Source: Pinibacter sp031553495 (GTDB taxonomy: Bacteria > Bacteroidota > Bacteroidia > Chitinophagales > Chitinophagaceae). Taken from it: a DNA stretch of 64,000 nt. Positions within the stretch are counted from its first letter, which is position 1, and every line of letters starts with the position of its first letter. The translations under genes and the position numbers were made by a program. The stretch is from NCBI GenBank assembly GCA_031553495.1, contig JAVBLN010000006.1, positions 1 to 64,000 of the forward strand, in the 5' to 3' direction. A model generated the notes under the pieces. It ran no database searches and was not told the origin of the DNA. It was given only the letters and a program-made list of their open reading frames with translations. This document shows positions 9,156 to 19,465 of the stretch, in pieces.

Positions 9156-9479
9156 TTATAAGGCGTTTTCGTTTTCACGCTTCTGTTTTTGAAGCAGTTC
9201 TTTGTAGCGTTGTTCGTTCATATCCCATTGGTGGCGCTTGTAAAAAATGGCAATGAATGTAACAATGATGAGCAGCGCAACGACAAGTATCATTGGATTG
9301 AAATTAGCTGCGGCGGTCATTTGCGCACGTTTATACCAGCCCGATGAAAAGTTGATGGCAATGGGAATGGCGAACAACAGGCCGATTGGTAAGCCAATAT
9401 ACCATTGCTTAAAAATTCTTTTTTCGCGGGTCCTGTTTTTTTTCCAGTATTCTATAAACCTTAATTCGTGTTCTGTCAT
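9156..9479 (-). CDS. Small two-helix membrane protein, function unknown
   Basis: This 107-residue protein has two predicted membrane helices, at about 27-47 (GLPIGLLFAIPIAINFSSGW) and about 61-80 (PMILVVALLIIVTFIAIFYK). Both termini are charged; the C-terminal tail (about 81-107) is rich in Glu, Lys and Gln and probably helical. I do not recognise a named family. A TATTTTTG element just upstream on the minus strand supports it as a real, separately transcribed gene. Both flanks are intergenic repeats or divergent genes, so context gives no functional clue. Confidence 0.7.
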   Translation of the reverse strand: MTEHELRFIEYWKKNRTREKRIFKQWYIGLPIGLLFAIPIAINFSSGWYKRAQMTAAANFNPMILVVALLIIVTFIAIFYKRHQWDMNEQRYKELLQKQKRENENAL

Positions 9480-9486
9480 TGTTTTG

Positions 9487-9494
9487 CAAAAATA
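9487..9494 (-). promoter_or_regulatory. Candidate -7 element (TATTTTTG)
   Basis: On the minus strand TATTTTTG matches TAnnTTTG and lies 7 bp before the start codon of the small membrane protein. That would leave a very short or leaderless transcript. No -33 element is evident. Confidence 0.3.
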
Positions 9495-9595
9495 TCAGAG
9501 AAGATGCAAAAAAGAGATTTCTTTTATCGCCTGTTTATAAATCAACTCCTTAATGTATTTTTACCGTAATTTGTAAAGATTAAAAGTTTAATGTT

Positions 9596-10549
9596 TTGAA
9601 ATTAGATTTATTATTATCACAGTTTTTGTACCAGCATAAAAAGCTGGTTTTGCCCGGAATAGGAACATTCATACTAGATCCTGCAAGCCCTATACCGGAT
9701 GGTACTGATAAACAAAATACCACAGTAGCAGGAATTACGTTTGATAATAAATCCGTGCCGCAAATTGATGACAACCTGATCGATTTTGTGCGCACGCATA
9801 CCGGTAAAATTAAGCCTTTGGCGATCTCGGATATCGACTCTTATATAAATTTGAGTGTTCAATTATTGAATATCGGAAATCCTTTACATATAGAAGGTAT
9901 CGGGACATTGATGAAGGCCAGGGACGGAAGACTGAATTTTACTCCCGGGCATTATATGGCCACAAGGTTGGAAGATATGACCGTTCAAAAAGAGGTTGGT
10001 GAACAGGAAAGTTTTCATGATGAGGGTTATTTAAGACGCGAGCCTAAAAGCAACAGCGCTCGCAAAATATTGATAATAGCCGCAGCTCTTATTACACTTG
10101 GTGTAATTGGTGGCGGCGCATATTATTTGTATCAAAGCAATGTTCAGAATAAATCTGTGGTATCCGAAACTGAAAATGTGGCAAACTCTGTGAGAACTGA
10201 TACCACAACAGGGCAGGGTAGTGCTTATGTCCCCGATAGCAATCTTGTTGCGAAGGATAGCGCTTTGGCAAAACGTAAAATGGATAGCAGCGCTTCCTTT
10301 ACATTTGCAAGACCCGATGCCGGTGGTAATGCGTCTGTAAAATATGTGCTGGAAACAACAGCCAATAAAAGCCGTGCATTAAAAAGATATTCTCAGTTAA
10401 AATCGTATGGAAACGATATCCGCCTGGATGTTGCTTCGGATTCCTCAAGCTTTAAACTGTATTTTGTAATTCCGTCAACTTATGCTGATACGGCACGCAT
10501 AAAAGATTCGTTGACGCGTTATTTTCAGAACAGAGTAAGAATTGAGTAG
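9596..10549 (+). CDS. HU-CCDC81-like and SPOR domain protein
   Basis: The 317-residue protein begins with the Bacteroidota HU-CCDC81-type domain (LLLSQFLYQHKKLVLPGIGT, about 1-60; a second half follows at about 62-125). A membrane helix lies near 158-178 (ILIIAAALITLGVIGGGAYY). After a low-complexity linker, the C-terminal 70 residues resemble a SPOR peptidoglycan-binding fold (VKYVLETTANKSRALKRYSQ). The start is TTG: the nearest upstream ATG runs into a stop after two codons, while TTG gives the conserved family N-terminus. The layout suggests a protein linking a DNA-binding-like cytoplasmic domain to denuded septal peptidoglycan. The biological role is not established by the sequence. Confidence 0.85.
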   Translation: MKLDLLLSQFLYQHKKLVLPGIGTFILDPASPIPDGTDKQNTTVAGITFDNKSVPQIDDNLIDFVRTHTGKIKPLAISDIDSYINLSVQLLNIGNPLHIEGIGTLMKARDGRLNFTPGHYMATRLEDMTVQKEVGEQESFHDEGYLRREPKSNSARKILIIAAALITLGVIGGGAYYLYQSNVQNKSVVSETENVANSVRTDTTTGQGSAYVPDSNLVAKDSALAKRKMDSSASFTFARPDAGGNASVKYVLETTANKSRALKRYSQLKSYGNDIRLDVASDSSSFKLYFVIPSTYADTARIKDSLTRYFQNRVRIE

Positions 10550-10557
10550 TAACCGCC

Positions 10558-11067
10558 ATGCAGAAAAAATTGCCCGCTTCATACTGGATAAGCAAATTAC
10601 AATTGGAAGAGCACGTTGAAGGTGGCGCTTTCAAAGAAGTTTATCGTTCGGACGTATGCATTCCCAAAAGCGTACTGCCGGAAGGTTTTAATGGCAGCAG
10701 AGCGGCGGGCACCAGTATCTATTTTTTGTTGCAAAAAGGACAATTTTCGGCCTTGCACAAAATTGCGTCAGATGAAATATGGCACTTTTATTATGGAGAT
10801 CCTTTGATTGTGTACGAAATCGAAATATCGGGAAATATTATGGAACATAAGCTGGGGGCTAATTTTGAAGCAGGTGAAAGATTTCAGTGTGTAGTGAAGG
10901 CCGGTAGCTGGTTTGGCGCAATGCCGGCAAAAGACTCGGAATATGCATTGGTTGGCTGCACGGTGGCTCCCGGGTTCGACTTTAACGATTTTGAACTTGC
11001 AAATAAGGAAAATTTACAGCACCAATATCCTCAACTGATTAGCGTGATCAATAAGCTATGCAAGTAG
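10558..11067 (+). CDS. Cupin (cupin_5 / DUF985) family protein
   Basis: This 169-residue single-cupin protein has the family pattern LQLEEHVEGGAFKEVYRS near the start, then SIYFLLQKGQFSALHKIASDEIWHFYYGDPL. It ends with VKAGSWFGAM and YALVGCTVAPGFDFNDFE. Members of this group have a small jelly-roll fold. Their substrates are largely unknown, although some are annotated as sugar or sulfur-compound binding. The gene starts 8 bp after the HU/SPOR gene and is probably co-transcribed with it. Confidence 0.85.
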   Translation: MQKKLPASYWISKLQLEEHVEGGAFKEVYRSDVCIPKSVLPEGFNGSRAAGTSIYFLLQKGQFSALHKIASDEIWHFYYGDPLIVYEIEISGNIMEHKLGANFEAGERFQCVVKAGSWFGAMPAKDSEYALVGCTVAPGFDFNDFELANKENLQHQYPQLISVINKLCK

Positions 11068-11768
11068 CTCAAAAATCAAAAACGTATTGACTGCCTGATG
11101 CTTAGGAGCATGTAATTCTCAACTGCAATTTTTTTTGTTGACAAACTGCAGAGCCCTGATTAGGCTTTGGTTGCGACGCTCCGTTCATCTGTTGATTATT
11201 AATTGGGCGATGATTGTTTTTAAAATATGAATCCTCCAGCCAATAAGAAATTTTTGATTTTTGACTTTCAATAGAATAGGTAATGGTTAATGGAAAATGA
11301 TGTTAAAATAAATCCCTTTCCCTATATCCCGCTGAATTGCATTCAGGCAAATCCGGGTGTTTTAATTGTAATTCGCTAAACTTTTGAACGCTGTTTTTTA
11401 ATGATTTTACCGTTGCCGGTTTTTCAGGAAACATTATAACTTTAAGTTTTGTTTTTTCTTTTACAGGTAAAAAGTCATTTATATGGATAATGTTTTTATT
11501 CATATCGGTTGTTGAATAAAAAATCATTCCACATGGATCATTCAAAAAGAAAAATCGTTTTGAGCATTTTTCTCTACAGGTGTGAAGTTGATTTTTGGGA
11601 AGAACAGGTATTTTGTAAAGATGTTATGCGGCTTATGAAGTTGTGGAATTTATTGGGCAAAAAGCCTATTCAGGTATTCGGGCTGTTATAAGCTTTTTTT
11701 AATAACGTGGTCTGTTAATTGCTTGGTTTTACTATTTACCATAATAATCGAACTATTTTAAATTCAAT
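11068..11768. other. 700-bp intergenic region with one C-type repeat
   Basis: A subfamily C repeat lies at 11151-11210. Beyond that, two short open frames overlap head to head (11303-11545 minus, 80 codons; 11509-11691 plus, 60 codons). The minus one reads like soluble protein (DMNKNIIHINDFLPVKEKTK), but I cannot recognise it or support it further, so neither is called. I see no clear promoter or terminator. Confidence 0.4.
11151..11210 (+). repeat. Interspersed repeat, subfamily C
   Basis: This copy reads GAGCCCTGATTAGGC, then the core GGTTGCGACGCTCCGTTCA, then a TTGATTATT...GGGCG end. The centre is GCGACGC, self-complementary like the A and B cores but with A at the middle base. No partner copy is recognised nearby. 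Confidence 0.7.
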
Positions 11769-14700
11769 ATGGTTTTACCAAAATTCAAAATAAATAGCTC
11801 ATTTGTTAAAAAAACTATCCGTATTGTTTTAAGAATAGTTGCCGGTGTAATTATTTTCTTTTTACTTATCGTTATACTGATACTTACGCCTCCTGTACAA
11901 CAACTGATAAAAAATAAAGCTGAAACTTACCTTCAGAAAAAACTTCAAACAAAAGTAAATATTGGCAGGGTATATATCGGGCTTCCCAAAACCGTAGTGC
12001 TAGAAAATATTTACCTGGAAGACCGCTCAAAAGACACGCTGTTATATGGCGGTAAAATAAACGTTGATATTAGTCTTTTAAAATTGATCAGCAGTAAGGT
12101 GGAGGTAAATAATGTGGAGCTTGAAAATATTACTGCTAAAGTAAGAAGAACACTTCCGGATACTACTTTTAATTTCCAATTTATTATAGATGCCTTTGAC
12201 AGTAAGGAACCATCAAAGCCTGTAGATACTACGGCTTCATCCACTCAAATTTCTTTAAGTAAAATAGCGCTTGATAAAATAAGAGTGGTTTATAAAGATG
12301 TGGTAACAGGTAATGATGTAGAACTTTGGCTCAACCATTTCGATACAAAGATTGATAAGTTTGATCTTAATAAAATGGCTTTTGATATTCCCAAGATAAA
12401 TCTTGACGGTCTTTTGGGAAAAGTATACCAGAGCAAGCCATTGATAACATCAGAGCCTCCGGAAAAAGATTTAGAGGATGCGAAAGAGCCATTGCCTTTG
12501 TCCATAAGTTTGAAGAATATAGATCTTTCGAAAATAAATGTAGATTACAAGAACGACGTGTCGGCATTTTATGCAGCGCTTGATCTTACGAAGCTGGATG
12601 TGGGTGTGAAGAAAATTGATCTGCAAAAGAAGATCGTTGTCTTAGATGAGGTTTCACTTTTGCAAACTACAGCAGCTTTACGATTAGGAAAAAAAGAAGT
12701 AGCGAAAGTAGTGGCAAAAGAAGCAGAACAGGAAGTGCAGGCACAAACAGAAGCAGGCTGGAACATAAGCGTGACAAAAATTACGCTTGATAAGAATAAT
12801 TTGCAGTTTGATAATGATAATAGTCCACGTCAAAAATATGGAATGGATTATGCGCATTTAAAAGCTGATTCTCTTACGCTGCATGTGAATGATTTTGTTT
12901 TTAATGATGATGAAATATCGGGAAATGTTACTAAAGGAAATTTGAAAGAGCAAAGTGGTTTTGTTCTGCAAAAGTTGCAAGCCGAGTTTTTATATGGTGC
13001 AAAAGAATCGCACCTGAAGAATTTGTATATCAAAACGCAGGGAACGGAATTAAGAAGAGAAGCTGCCATTTATTACAAGTCTATCGAATCATTATCAAAA
13101 GATATTTCAAATTTGCAGGTAGATGTCGATTTGCAGAAAAGCAAAGTACAGGTAAAGGATATTATAACATTTGTGCCTGATTTGCGCAGCCAGCCTGCAT
13201 TTGCAGATCCGTCCGCCGTTTGGCTGTTAAATGGAATAGTGAAAGGGAAGGTTTCGGATTTATCGATACCGGCCCTGCAGATAAGCGGTTTACAACAAAC
13301 TTCATTGGATGTAAGCGGTACGCTAAAAGGATTGCCTGATGTTAAAAATATTGCCGCGAATCTTACCATAAAAAAAATTACATCAGGTAAAAAAGACCTG
13401 CTTCTTTTTTTACCACCAAACACATTGCCAAAGAACATAACGCTGCCGGATAATATTAATTTGCAGGGAAAATTTGCAGGAGGTATGACGGCCGCAAACG
13501 CTGATCTGTTATTAAATACAAATCTTGGTTGGGTTAAGGTGAAGGGGCAGGGAAAAGATTTTGCGGACAAAAATAAAGCGATCTATGATGTAGTACTGGA
13601 AACAGATTCTCTTGATCTGGGAACCATTTTACAGGATAAGGAAACTCTTGGAAAGTTCACTCTGGTGGCAGGTGCAAAAGGAAAAGGCTATGATATAAAA
13701 ACCGCAAACGCTATAGTGAAGGGAACTTTGAAAAGTGGCGAAATAAAAAAATATGTTTATCGCGACCTCAATTTTAATGGCTCTATTGCAGACCGGTTAG
13801 TGAAGGCAAATGCTGATATTCATGATCCCAACATTGATATAACACTTAATGCAGAAGGCGATCTTTCTGCCAAAGACCCCGCGGCAAAGTTTCGTGTAAT
13901 GGTGGATAGTATAAAAACCTTTCCGCTGCATCTTACATCTGATTCTATTATTTATCACGGCGAACTGACCGGTGATTTCCCTCGTGTAAATATTGATAGT
14001 CTTGAGGGTAAAGCTTCAATAGCAAACTCTATACTGGTAATGAATGGCAAAAGAGCAGAAATGGATAGCCTTAATGTAATGGCAGGAAAATCGGATAGCG
14101 GGCAGTTTATTACCCTTGCCAGTGAAATGGCCAATGTTCAATTAAGGGGACAGTATCTTTTAAGTGAAATAGGCAACGTATTTCAACAAACCATTCAGCC
14201 TTATTTTGCTATAATGTCCGATACAGCTATTAAAAAAACTGCTCCTTATAATTTCACCATTCATGGACATGTAAAAAGTACACCTGCATTGCAGGTCTTT
14301 GTTCCGAACCTGAAAGAACTACCCGAACTTACTTTGCAAAGCAGCTTTGCTAATAGTGCATGGAATTTAAATATAACCGCTCCTTCAATTATATATGCCG
14401 AGGATTCTATTCAGCATTTACTGGTGAAAGCGGGAAGTGATGATAATGCTGCAAAAATTATTGTTGATGTACAAAAAATACTGATTGGTAAAAGTATTGC
14501 GATGCATGGTGTAAATGTAAACAGTAACATCGCTGATAACAAAATAGATGCGAGGATTGGAGTAAAGGATAAAGCTGCGAAACAGAAATACTTGTTGGGG
14601 CTTACTTTGCAGCAACCGCAAAAAGATGAATATATATTTTCTTTAAAAAATGATTCGCTGTTATTGAATTATAACAAATGGAATATTACCGGCAATAATC

Positions 14701-16838
14701 TTATTGCTTACGGAAAGAGCGGCATAAATGTGAAGGATTTCGAGTTGAGCAATAGCAGCCAAAAGTTAACTATTAAAAGCGAAACGGACGAAATGAATGC
14801 TCCGCTGCAAGTGGACTTTGGTAACTTTAAATTAGCTACTCTAACAGGTTTTGTACAGCAGGATTCTTTGTTTGCGGATGGTGTGCTTAATGGTAATGTG
14901 AAAGTAAATGATCTTACAGGCAAAATGAATTTTGTGAGTGACCTTATCATAAGTGATCTCAGTATTCAAAAAGATACTATAGGAAACATCGCGATAAAAG
15001 TAAATAATAACACTGCAGATGTGTTGGATGCTGATGTTGCTATAACAGGGAGAGAAAATGATGTAACGCTAAAGGGACAATATTATCTACAACCTGTAAA
15101 TAATAACGACTTCAATTTTTTGCTGAACCTCAACAAACTTCAGTTGAATACAATTGAAGGAGCAACAATGGGCGCCATAAATAAAGCGTCCGGTGCACTT
15201 GAGGGAAATTTGAAAGTAACGGGAACGGTTAATCAGCCTGCAATTGACGGCAACCTTATATTTGATAATGCCGCTTTCAATTTAACCATGTTGAATAATT
15301 ACTTCATGATCCCGGGAGATACTGTGGTTATAGATACGCAGGGAATACATTTCAACACGCTTACTATTCAGGATTCTGCCAACAATAAATTCATGATTGA
15401 TGGCGACGCGTTGACAAAAAATTTGCGCAACTATGATTTTGATATGAAAGTTCGCGCAAGAAATTTCAGAGCGTTGAACACTACAAAAAAGGATAATAAT
15501 TTATACTATGGGCAGCTTTATTTAAGCACCAACCTAAACGTAAAAGGAACGGAAAGCGCACCTGTTGTGGACGGGTCTCTTACTATTGATGATAAAACGA
15601 AACTCACGATGGTGCTTCCGCAGGATGAGCCCGGTATTGAAGAAAGAGAGGGTGTGGTGAATTTTGTGGATATGGATGAACCAAAGATCGATTCACTTTT
15701 TTTGAACGCTATCGATTCTCTTAATACCACCGCGCTTCAGGGCTTTGATATAAATGTGAATATACAGGTTAAGAAAGAAGCAGAGCTAAACCTTGTAATT
15801 GATGAAGGCAATGGAGATCTTTTGAGCCTGAACGGTGAAGCCACTTTAAATGGCGGAATAGACAAGAGCGGAAAGGTTACGCTTACAGGTTCTTACGAGT
15901 TAAGCGCCGGAACTTATGAACTTACTTTTAATTTGCTTCATCGCAAATTTGATATACAAAAAGGTAGTCGCCTTACATGGACTGGCGAGCCAACCAGCGC
16001 CGATGTTGATATAACCGCTATGTATATTTCCCGTGCGGCGCCAATTGATTTGGTAGGTTCGCAAACAGAAGAATCATCTTCGCAGCAAATGAAGTATCGG
16101 CAAAAGCTTCCGTTTAGAGTGCTGTTGAATATGAAAGGAGAATTGATGAAGCCGGTTATAACATTTGATATTCAATTGCCGCAGGATCAAAACTATGGAG
16201 TGGATAAGAGTGTTGTAACAACGGTGAATAACAAACTGGACCAATTGCGGCAGGATCCTTCTGATGTGAATAAGCAAGTGTTCGCGTTGCTATTGCTCAA
16301 CAGGTTTATGCAGGAAAATCCGTTTGAATCAATTGCTGGCGGCATGTCGCCGGAAGCCTTTGCCAGGCAGAGTGTGAGCAAGATAATCACCGATCAGTTA
16401 AATCAGTTTGCATCAGATCTTATAAGTTTTGTGGACATTAGTTTTGATGTGCAATCGCAGGAAGATTATTCAACAGGAACAGAGCAACAGAAAACCGATT
16501 TGAATGTGAATGTGTCGAAACGATTATTGAATGATCGTTTAGTGGTGTCCGTTGGTAGTAACTTTCAGTTGGAAGGGCCTCAGGCTGCCAGCCAGGATGC
16601 TTCGTCGATGTTGGGAAATATTTCTGCCGCGTATAAGCTTAGCAAAGACGGTCGTTACATGGTGCGTGTATATCAGCGAAGCGATTACCAGGGTGTGCTG
16701 GAAGGCTATGTGGTGGAAACCGGAATAGGATTTATAATTACGCTTGACTATAATAAATTCAAAGATATTTTTAGTAAGAAACAACAAAGACAAAAGTATG
16801 CGGAGGAAAGAAGTAGTAGAAAAAATAAAGACGAGTGA
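11769..16838 (+). CDS. tamB: TamB-like inner-membrane-anchored bridge protein (AsmA superfamily)
   Basis: This is a very long protein (1689 residues). A single N-terminal membrane anchor lies at about 18-39 (IRIVLRIVAGVIIFFLLIVI). It is followed by repetitive beta-rich sequence typical of the bridge-like AsmA/TamB proteins and by the C-terminal TamB (DUF490) domain, where GNGDLLSLNGEATLNGGIDK and LTGSYELSAGTYELTFN are recognisable. By family knowledge it spans the periplasm in a hydrophobic groove and is thought to carry phospholipid or help outer-membrane assembly. It is followed by a TamA-like Omp85 gene, so both halves of the translocation and assembly module are encoded together. A repeat element lies between them. 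Confidence 0.9.
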   Translation: MVLPKFKINSSFVKKTIRIVLRIVAGVIIFFLLIVILILTPPVQQLIKNKAETYLQKKLQTKVNIGRVYIGLPKTVVLENIYLEDRSKDTLLYGGKINVDISLLKLISSKVEVNNVELENITAKVRRTLPDTTFNFQFIIDAFDSKEPSKPVDTTASSTQISLSKIALDKIRVVYKDVVTGNDVELWLNHFDTKIDKFDLNKMAFDIPKINLDGLLGKVYQSKPLITSEPPEKDLEDAKEPLPLSISLKNIDLSKINVDYKNDVSAFYAALDLTKLDVGVKKIDLQKKIVVLDEVSLLQTTAALRLGKKEVAKVVAKEAEQEVQAQTEAGWNISVTKITLDKNNLQFDNDNSPRQKYGMDYAHLKADSLTLHVNDFVFNDDEISGNVTKGNLKEQSGFVLQKLQAEFLYGAKESHLKNLYIKTQGTELRREAAIYYKSIESLSKDISNLQVDVDLQKSKVQVKDIITFVPDLRSQPAFADPSAVWLLNGIVKGKVSDLSIPALQISGLQQTSLDVSGTLKGLPDVKNIAANLTIKKITSGKKDLLLFLPPNTLPKNITLPDNINLQGKFAGGMTAANADLLLNTNLGWVKVKGQGKDFADKNKAIYDVVLETDSLDLGTILQDKETLGKFTLVAGAKGKGYDIKTANAIVKGTLKSGEIKKYVYRDLNFNGSIADRLVKANADIHDPNIDITLNAEGDLSAKDPAAKFRVMVDSIKTFPLHLTSDSIIYHGELTGDFPRVNIDSLEGKASIANSILVMNGKRAEMDSLNVMAGKSDSGQFITLASEMANVQLRGQYLLSEIGNVFQQTIQPYFAIMSDTAIKKTAPYNFTIHGHVKSTPALQVFVPNLKELPELTLQSSFANSAWNLNITAPSIIYAEDSIQHLLVKAGSDDNAAKIIVDVQKILIGKSIAMHGVNVNSNIADNKIDARIGVKDKAAKQKYLLGLTLQQPQKDEYIFSLKNDSLLLNYNKWNITGNNLIAYGKSGINVKDFELSNSSQKLTIKSETDEMNAPLQVDFGNFKLATLTGFVQQDSLFADGVLNGNVKVNDLTGKMNFVSDLIISDLSIQKDTIGNIAIKVNNNTADVLDADVAITGRENDVTLKGQYYLQPVNNNDFNFLLNLNKLQLNTIEGATMGAINKASGALEGNLKVTGTVNQPAIDGNLIFDNAAFNLTMLNNYFMIPGDTVVIDTQGIHFNTLTIQDSANNKFMIDGDALTKNLRNYDFDMKVRARNFRALNTTKKDNNLYYGQLYLSTNLNVKGTESAPVVDGSLTIDDKTKLTMVLPQDEPGIEEREGVVNFVDMDEPKIDSLFLNAIDSLNTTALQGFDINVNIQVKKEAELNLVIDEGNGDLLSLNGEATLNGGIDKSGKVTLTGSYELSAGTYELTFNLLHRKFDIQKGSRLTWTGEPTSADVDITAMYISRAAPIDLVGSQTEESSSQQMKYRQKLPFRVLLNMKGELMKPVITFDIQLPQDQNYGVDKSVVTTVNNKLDQLRQDPSDVNKQVFALLLLNRFMQENPFESIAGGMSPEAFARQSVSKIITDQLNQFASDLISFVDISFDVQSQEDYSTGTEQQKTDLNVNVSKRLLNDRLVVSVGSNFQLEGPQAASQDASSMLGNISAAYKLSKDGRYMVRVYQRSDYQGVLEGYVVETGIGFIITLDYNKFKDIFSKKQQRQKYAEERSSRKNKDE

Positions 16839-16880
16839 ACAAATGAAAATTGCAAAAAGAATATAAATTTTTTTTATGAA

Positions 16881-17055
16881 ACCGGCTTCAGTGCCTTGAT
16901 TGGGCCACGGTTGCGACGCTCCGTTCAACTGTTGTAATTCTTATCGGCAATTAAATTAATAGTTGGTTGCAATAAATGAAGCTCATCGCCGATTAAAATT
17001 ACAACAGTACAAGTGAGTGACACAACAAAAGCCACATCAGGGCTCAAAAGCCGAC
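16881..17055. repeat. Composite element: C repeat (+) facing A repeat (-), between tamB and tamA
   Basis: The left end (16881-16950) starts ACCGGCTTCAGTGCC and carries the GCGACGC core. The right end (16984-17055), read on the minus strand, starts GTCGGCTTTTGAGCC and carries GTGTCAC. The two ends align with each other along their length (...TGTTGTAATT...ATCGGC...), so they act as roughly 75-bp imperfect terminal inverted repeats of an element of about 175 bp. It separates tamB from the tamA-like gene. Confidence 0.8.
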
Positions 17056-17140
17056 TAACAAATAATAGCAAACAATATGGCGCATGTTTGTTTTTTGTGT
17101 GAGAGGAAAAATGAAGCGCCATGAATATGATGAAACGATA

Positions 17141-19453
17141 ATGATTTTTTTAAAACCATATTTATTATTTGCGCTGATAAGTGTATTGTTCTTTTGCTCA
17201 TGCGGCAACACAAAATATTTGCCGGAAGGCGAAGCGTTATACACCGGCGCAAATATAAAAGTAGAAGATTCTTTAGTTGCGAAGAGCAAAAGAAAAACCA
17301 TTAAGGAAGAAGTGGCAGGACTTACAAGGCCCAAGCCTAATAAAAAAATGCTGGGTATGCGGGTTAAGTTGTGGGCCTATAACATTGCAGGAAAAAAACG
17401 CACAAGTGAGAAAGGAATATTAGGCTGGCTGAAATTCAAATTTGGCGAACCGCCGGTGTTGATGAGTGATGTTAATCTTTCTCTCAACGAACAGATCATA
17501 AACAGCCATTTGGAAAACCAGGGTTATTTTAAAACCGCGGTAGATAGCGATACCATTACCAGGCGCAAAAAAGGCGCAGCTAATTATGTTGTAAGGCCGG
17601 GTGTTCAATACACCATCAATGATGTAAAGTTTGTGCTGGATAGCAGTGAAATTGGTAAAGCTATTCAGCGCACTACCAGGCGATCGCTGCTTAAAAATGG
17701 AAACCCTTATAATTTGAGTATTATAAAAACCGAAAGAGACCGCATTGACAGCAGGTTGAAGAACCGGGGCTTTTATTACTTCAATCCTGATTTTATAATA
17801 GTAGATGTTGATAGTACAATAGGCGGCAACAAAGTGAATATGTTTGTGAAAATAAAAAACACCACACCGCGGCAGGCAAAAGAAATTTACAAGATCAATG
17901 ATATTTTTATTTTTCCAGGTTACCGGCTCAATAATTTGAATGCCGCTGATACAGCCACGAAAAACTCTGCGTTTTATAAAGATAAATATTATGTAGTAGA
18001 TAGAAACCGGTTGTACAACCCCGTTATGTTTGAACGTACCATGCTGTTTAAGCCCGGTGATACTTACAGCAGGAATGAACACAATCAAACACTGAACAGG
18101 CTTATAAGTCTGGGTCTTTTTAAGTTTGTGAAAAACAGGTTTGAAGATGTGCCGGATGTAGACTCGCCTAAATTGAATACATACTATTACCTCACGCCAT
18201 ATCCAAAAAAATCTTTGAACATGGAAGTGAGTGGTACTACAAAGTCGAATGATCTTACGGGTTCTATAATTAATGTTGGCTGGCGCAACAGAAACACTTT
18301 TAAAGGCGGAGAATTATTTGGCATAAAAGCTTACGGAGGTTTTGAAATTCAGTATGGCGGCCAGTTTAAGGGTTATAATACATATAGGTACGGGCTGGAA
18401 GGAATGTTGTCGTTTCCTCAATTTATTGTGCCGGTATTTAAACTGAATACCAGTGGCGGCTTTGTGCCAAAAACAAATATTAAACTGGGCTACGACTGGC
18501 TTACAAAACAGAAACAATACACGTTGAATTCATTTCGCGTTGAGTATGGTTATGTATGGAAAGAATCTGTGGCAAAGGAACACCAGCTATACCCGGTGAG
18601 CGTAAATTATGTGCAACCTGTAAACGTAACCGCGGAATACATGGAAAGCGCGAAAGATGATGTGACACTTCAAAAGGCAATAGACAAACAGTTTATTATT
18701 GGCTCCAATTATACTTACACGTATAACACATTGCTTGCTACAAAATCGAAGAATGGTTTTTATTTTAAAGGTGGTATAGATCTTTCCGGCAACATTGCGG
18801 GTTTGTTTGTAAAAGGAGATGTAAAGAATTACGACACTGCGAAAATTTTGAACGCGGCATTTTCGCAGTATGCCCGGTTTGATGCGGATTTTCGGGTATA
18901 TCGAAAACTTGGCGCGAACAGTGTGTGGGCGAGCCGGTTGTTGGCCGGCGTTGGTATTCCATACAGAAACTCGTCATCGCTGCCTTATATCAAGCAGTTT
19001 TTTTCCGGTGGTAATAATAGTCTGCGCGGATTCAGAAGCCGCTCCGTTGGCCCGGGGGCTTATAATCCTGTTGATTCCACTACAGATGTATATCCCGATC
19101 AAAGCGGCGATATAAAGCTGGAGTTCAATACGGAATTGCGTGCAAAACTTTTTAGTATCGTGTATGGCGCATTGTTTGTGGATGCGGGAAATATTTGGTT
19201 GTTCAATGAAAATCCGCAACAACCCGGCGGCAAATTTTCCAAAAACTTTATGAAGGAAATAGCCGTAAATGCCGGCGTCGGATTGCGGTTTGACGTATCT
19301 ATACTTGTGCTGCGGCTCGATCTTGGCATACCGTTGCGCAAGCCCTGGCTGCCCGATGGAGAGCGGTGGGTATTGGACCAGGTGAACTTTGGCGACTCGC
19401 AGTGGAGAAAAGATAATTTGATACTAAATGTGGCGATCGGTATGCCGTTCTAA
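17141..19453 (+). CDS. tamL: Lipoprotein-type TamA/BamA (Omp85) outer-membrane protein
   Basis: The preferred start (MIFLKPYLLFALISVLFFCS) gives a lipoprotein signal, with the lipidated Cys in FFCSCGN followed by TKYLPEGEALYTGA. In-frame ATGs also exist at 17111 and upstream. The protein is about 770 residues: POTRA-like repeats in the first 350 or so (NSHLENQGYFKT, RIDSRLKNRGFYYFNPDF), then a 16-strand-type barrel with the Omp85 lid-lock motif in NNSLRGFRSRSVGPGAYN. Family knowledge: in Bacteroidota the TamA homologue is often lipidated and has been called TamL. It should partner with the TamB-like protein encoded just upstream in outer-membrane homeostasis. The symbol is inferred from this arrangement. 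Confidence 0.85.
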   Translation: MIFLKPYLLFALISVLFFCSCGNTKYLPEGEALYTGANIKVEDSLVAKSKRKTIKEEVAGLTRPKPNKKMLGMRVKLWAYNIAGKKRTSEKGILGWLKFKFGEPPVLMSDVNLSLNEQIINSHLENQGYFKTAVDSDTITRRKKGAANYVVRPGVQYTINDVKFVLDSSEIGKAIQRTTRRSLLKNGNPYNLSIIKTERDRIDSRLKNRGFYYFNPDFIIVDVDSTIGGNKVNMFVKIKNTTPRQAKEIYKINDIFIFPGYRLNNLNAADTATKNSAFYKDKYYVVDRNRLYNPVMFERTMLFKPGDTYSRNEHNQTLNRLISLGLFKFVKNRFEDVPDVDSPKLNTYYYLTPYPKKSLNMEVSGTTKSNDLTGSIINVGWRNRNTFKGGELFGIKAYGGFEIQYGGQFKGYNTYRYGLEGMLSFPQFIVPVFKLNTSGGFVPKTNIKLGYDWLTKQKQYTLNSFRVEYGYVWKESVAKEHQLYPVSVNYVQPVNVTAEYMESAKDDVTLQKAIDKQFIIGSNYTYTYNTLLATKSKNGFYFKGGIDLSGNIAGLFVKGDVKNYDTAKILNAAFSQYARFDADFRVYRKLGANSVWASRLLAGVGIPYRNSSSLPYIKQFFSGGNNSLRGFRSRSVGPGAYNPVDSTTDVYPDQSGDIKLEFNTELRAKLFSIVYGALFVDAGNIWLFNENPQQPGGKFSKNFMKEIAVNAGVGLRFDVSILVLRLDLGIPLRKPWLPDGERWVLDQVNFGDSQWRKDNLILNVAIGMPF

Positions 19454-19465
19454 TTTTTTTTATGG

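Noticed and set aside
11303..11691. Two short opposed open frames before tamB
   Set aside because: They overlap each other, lack recognisable domains and promoters, and neither can be favoured over the other.
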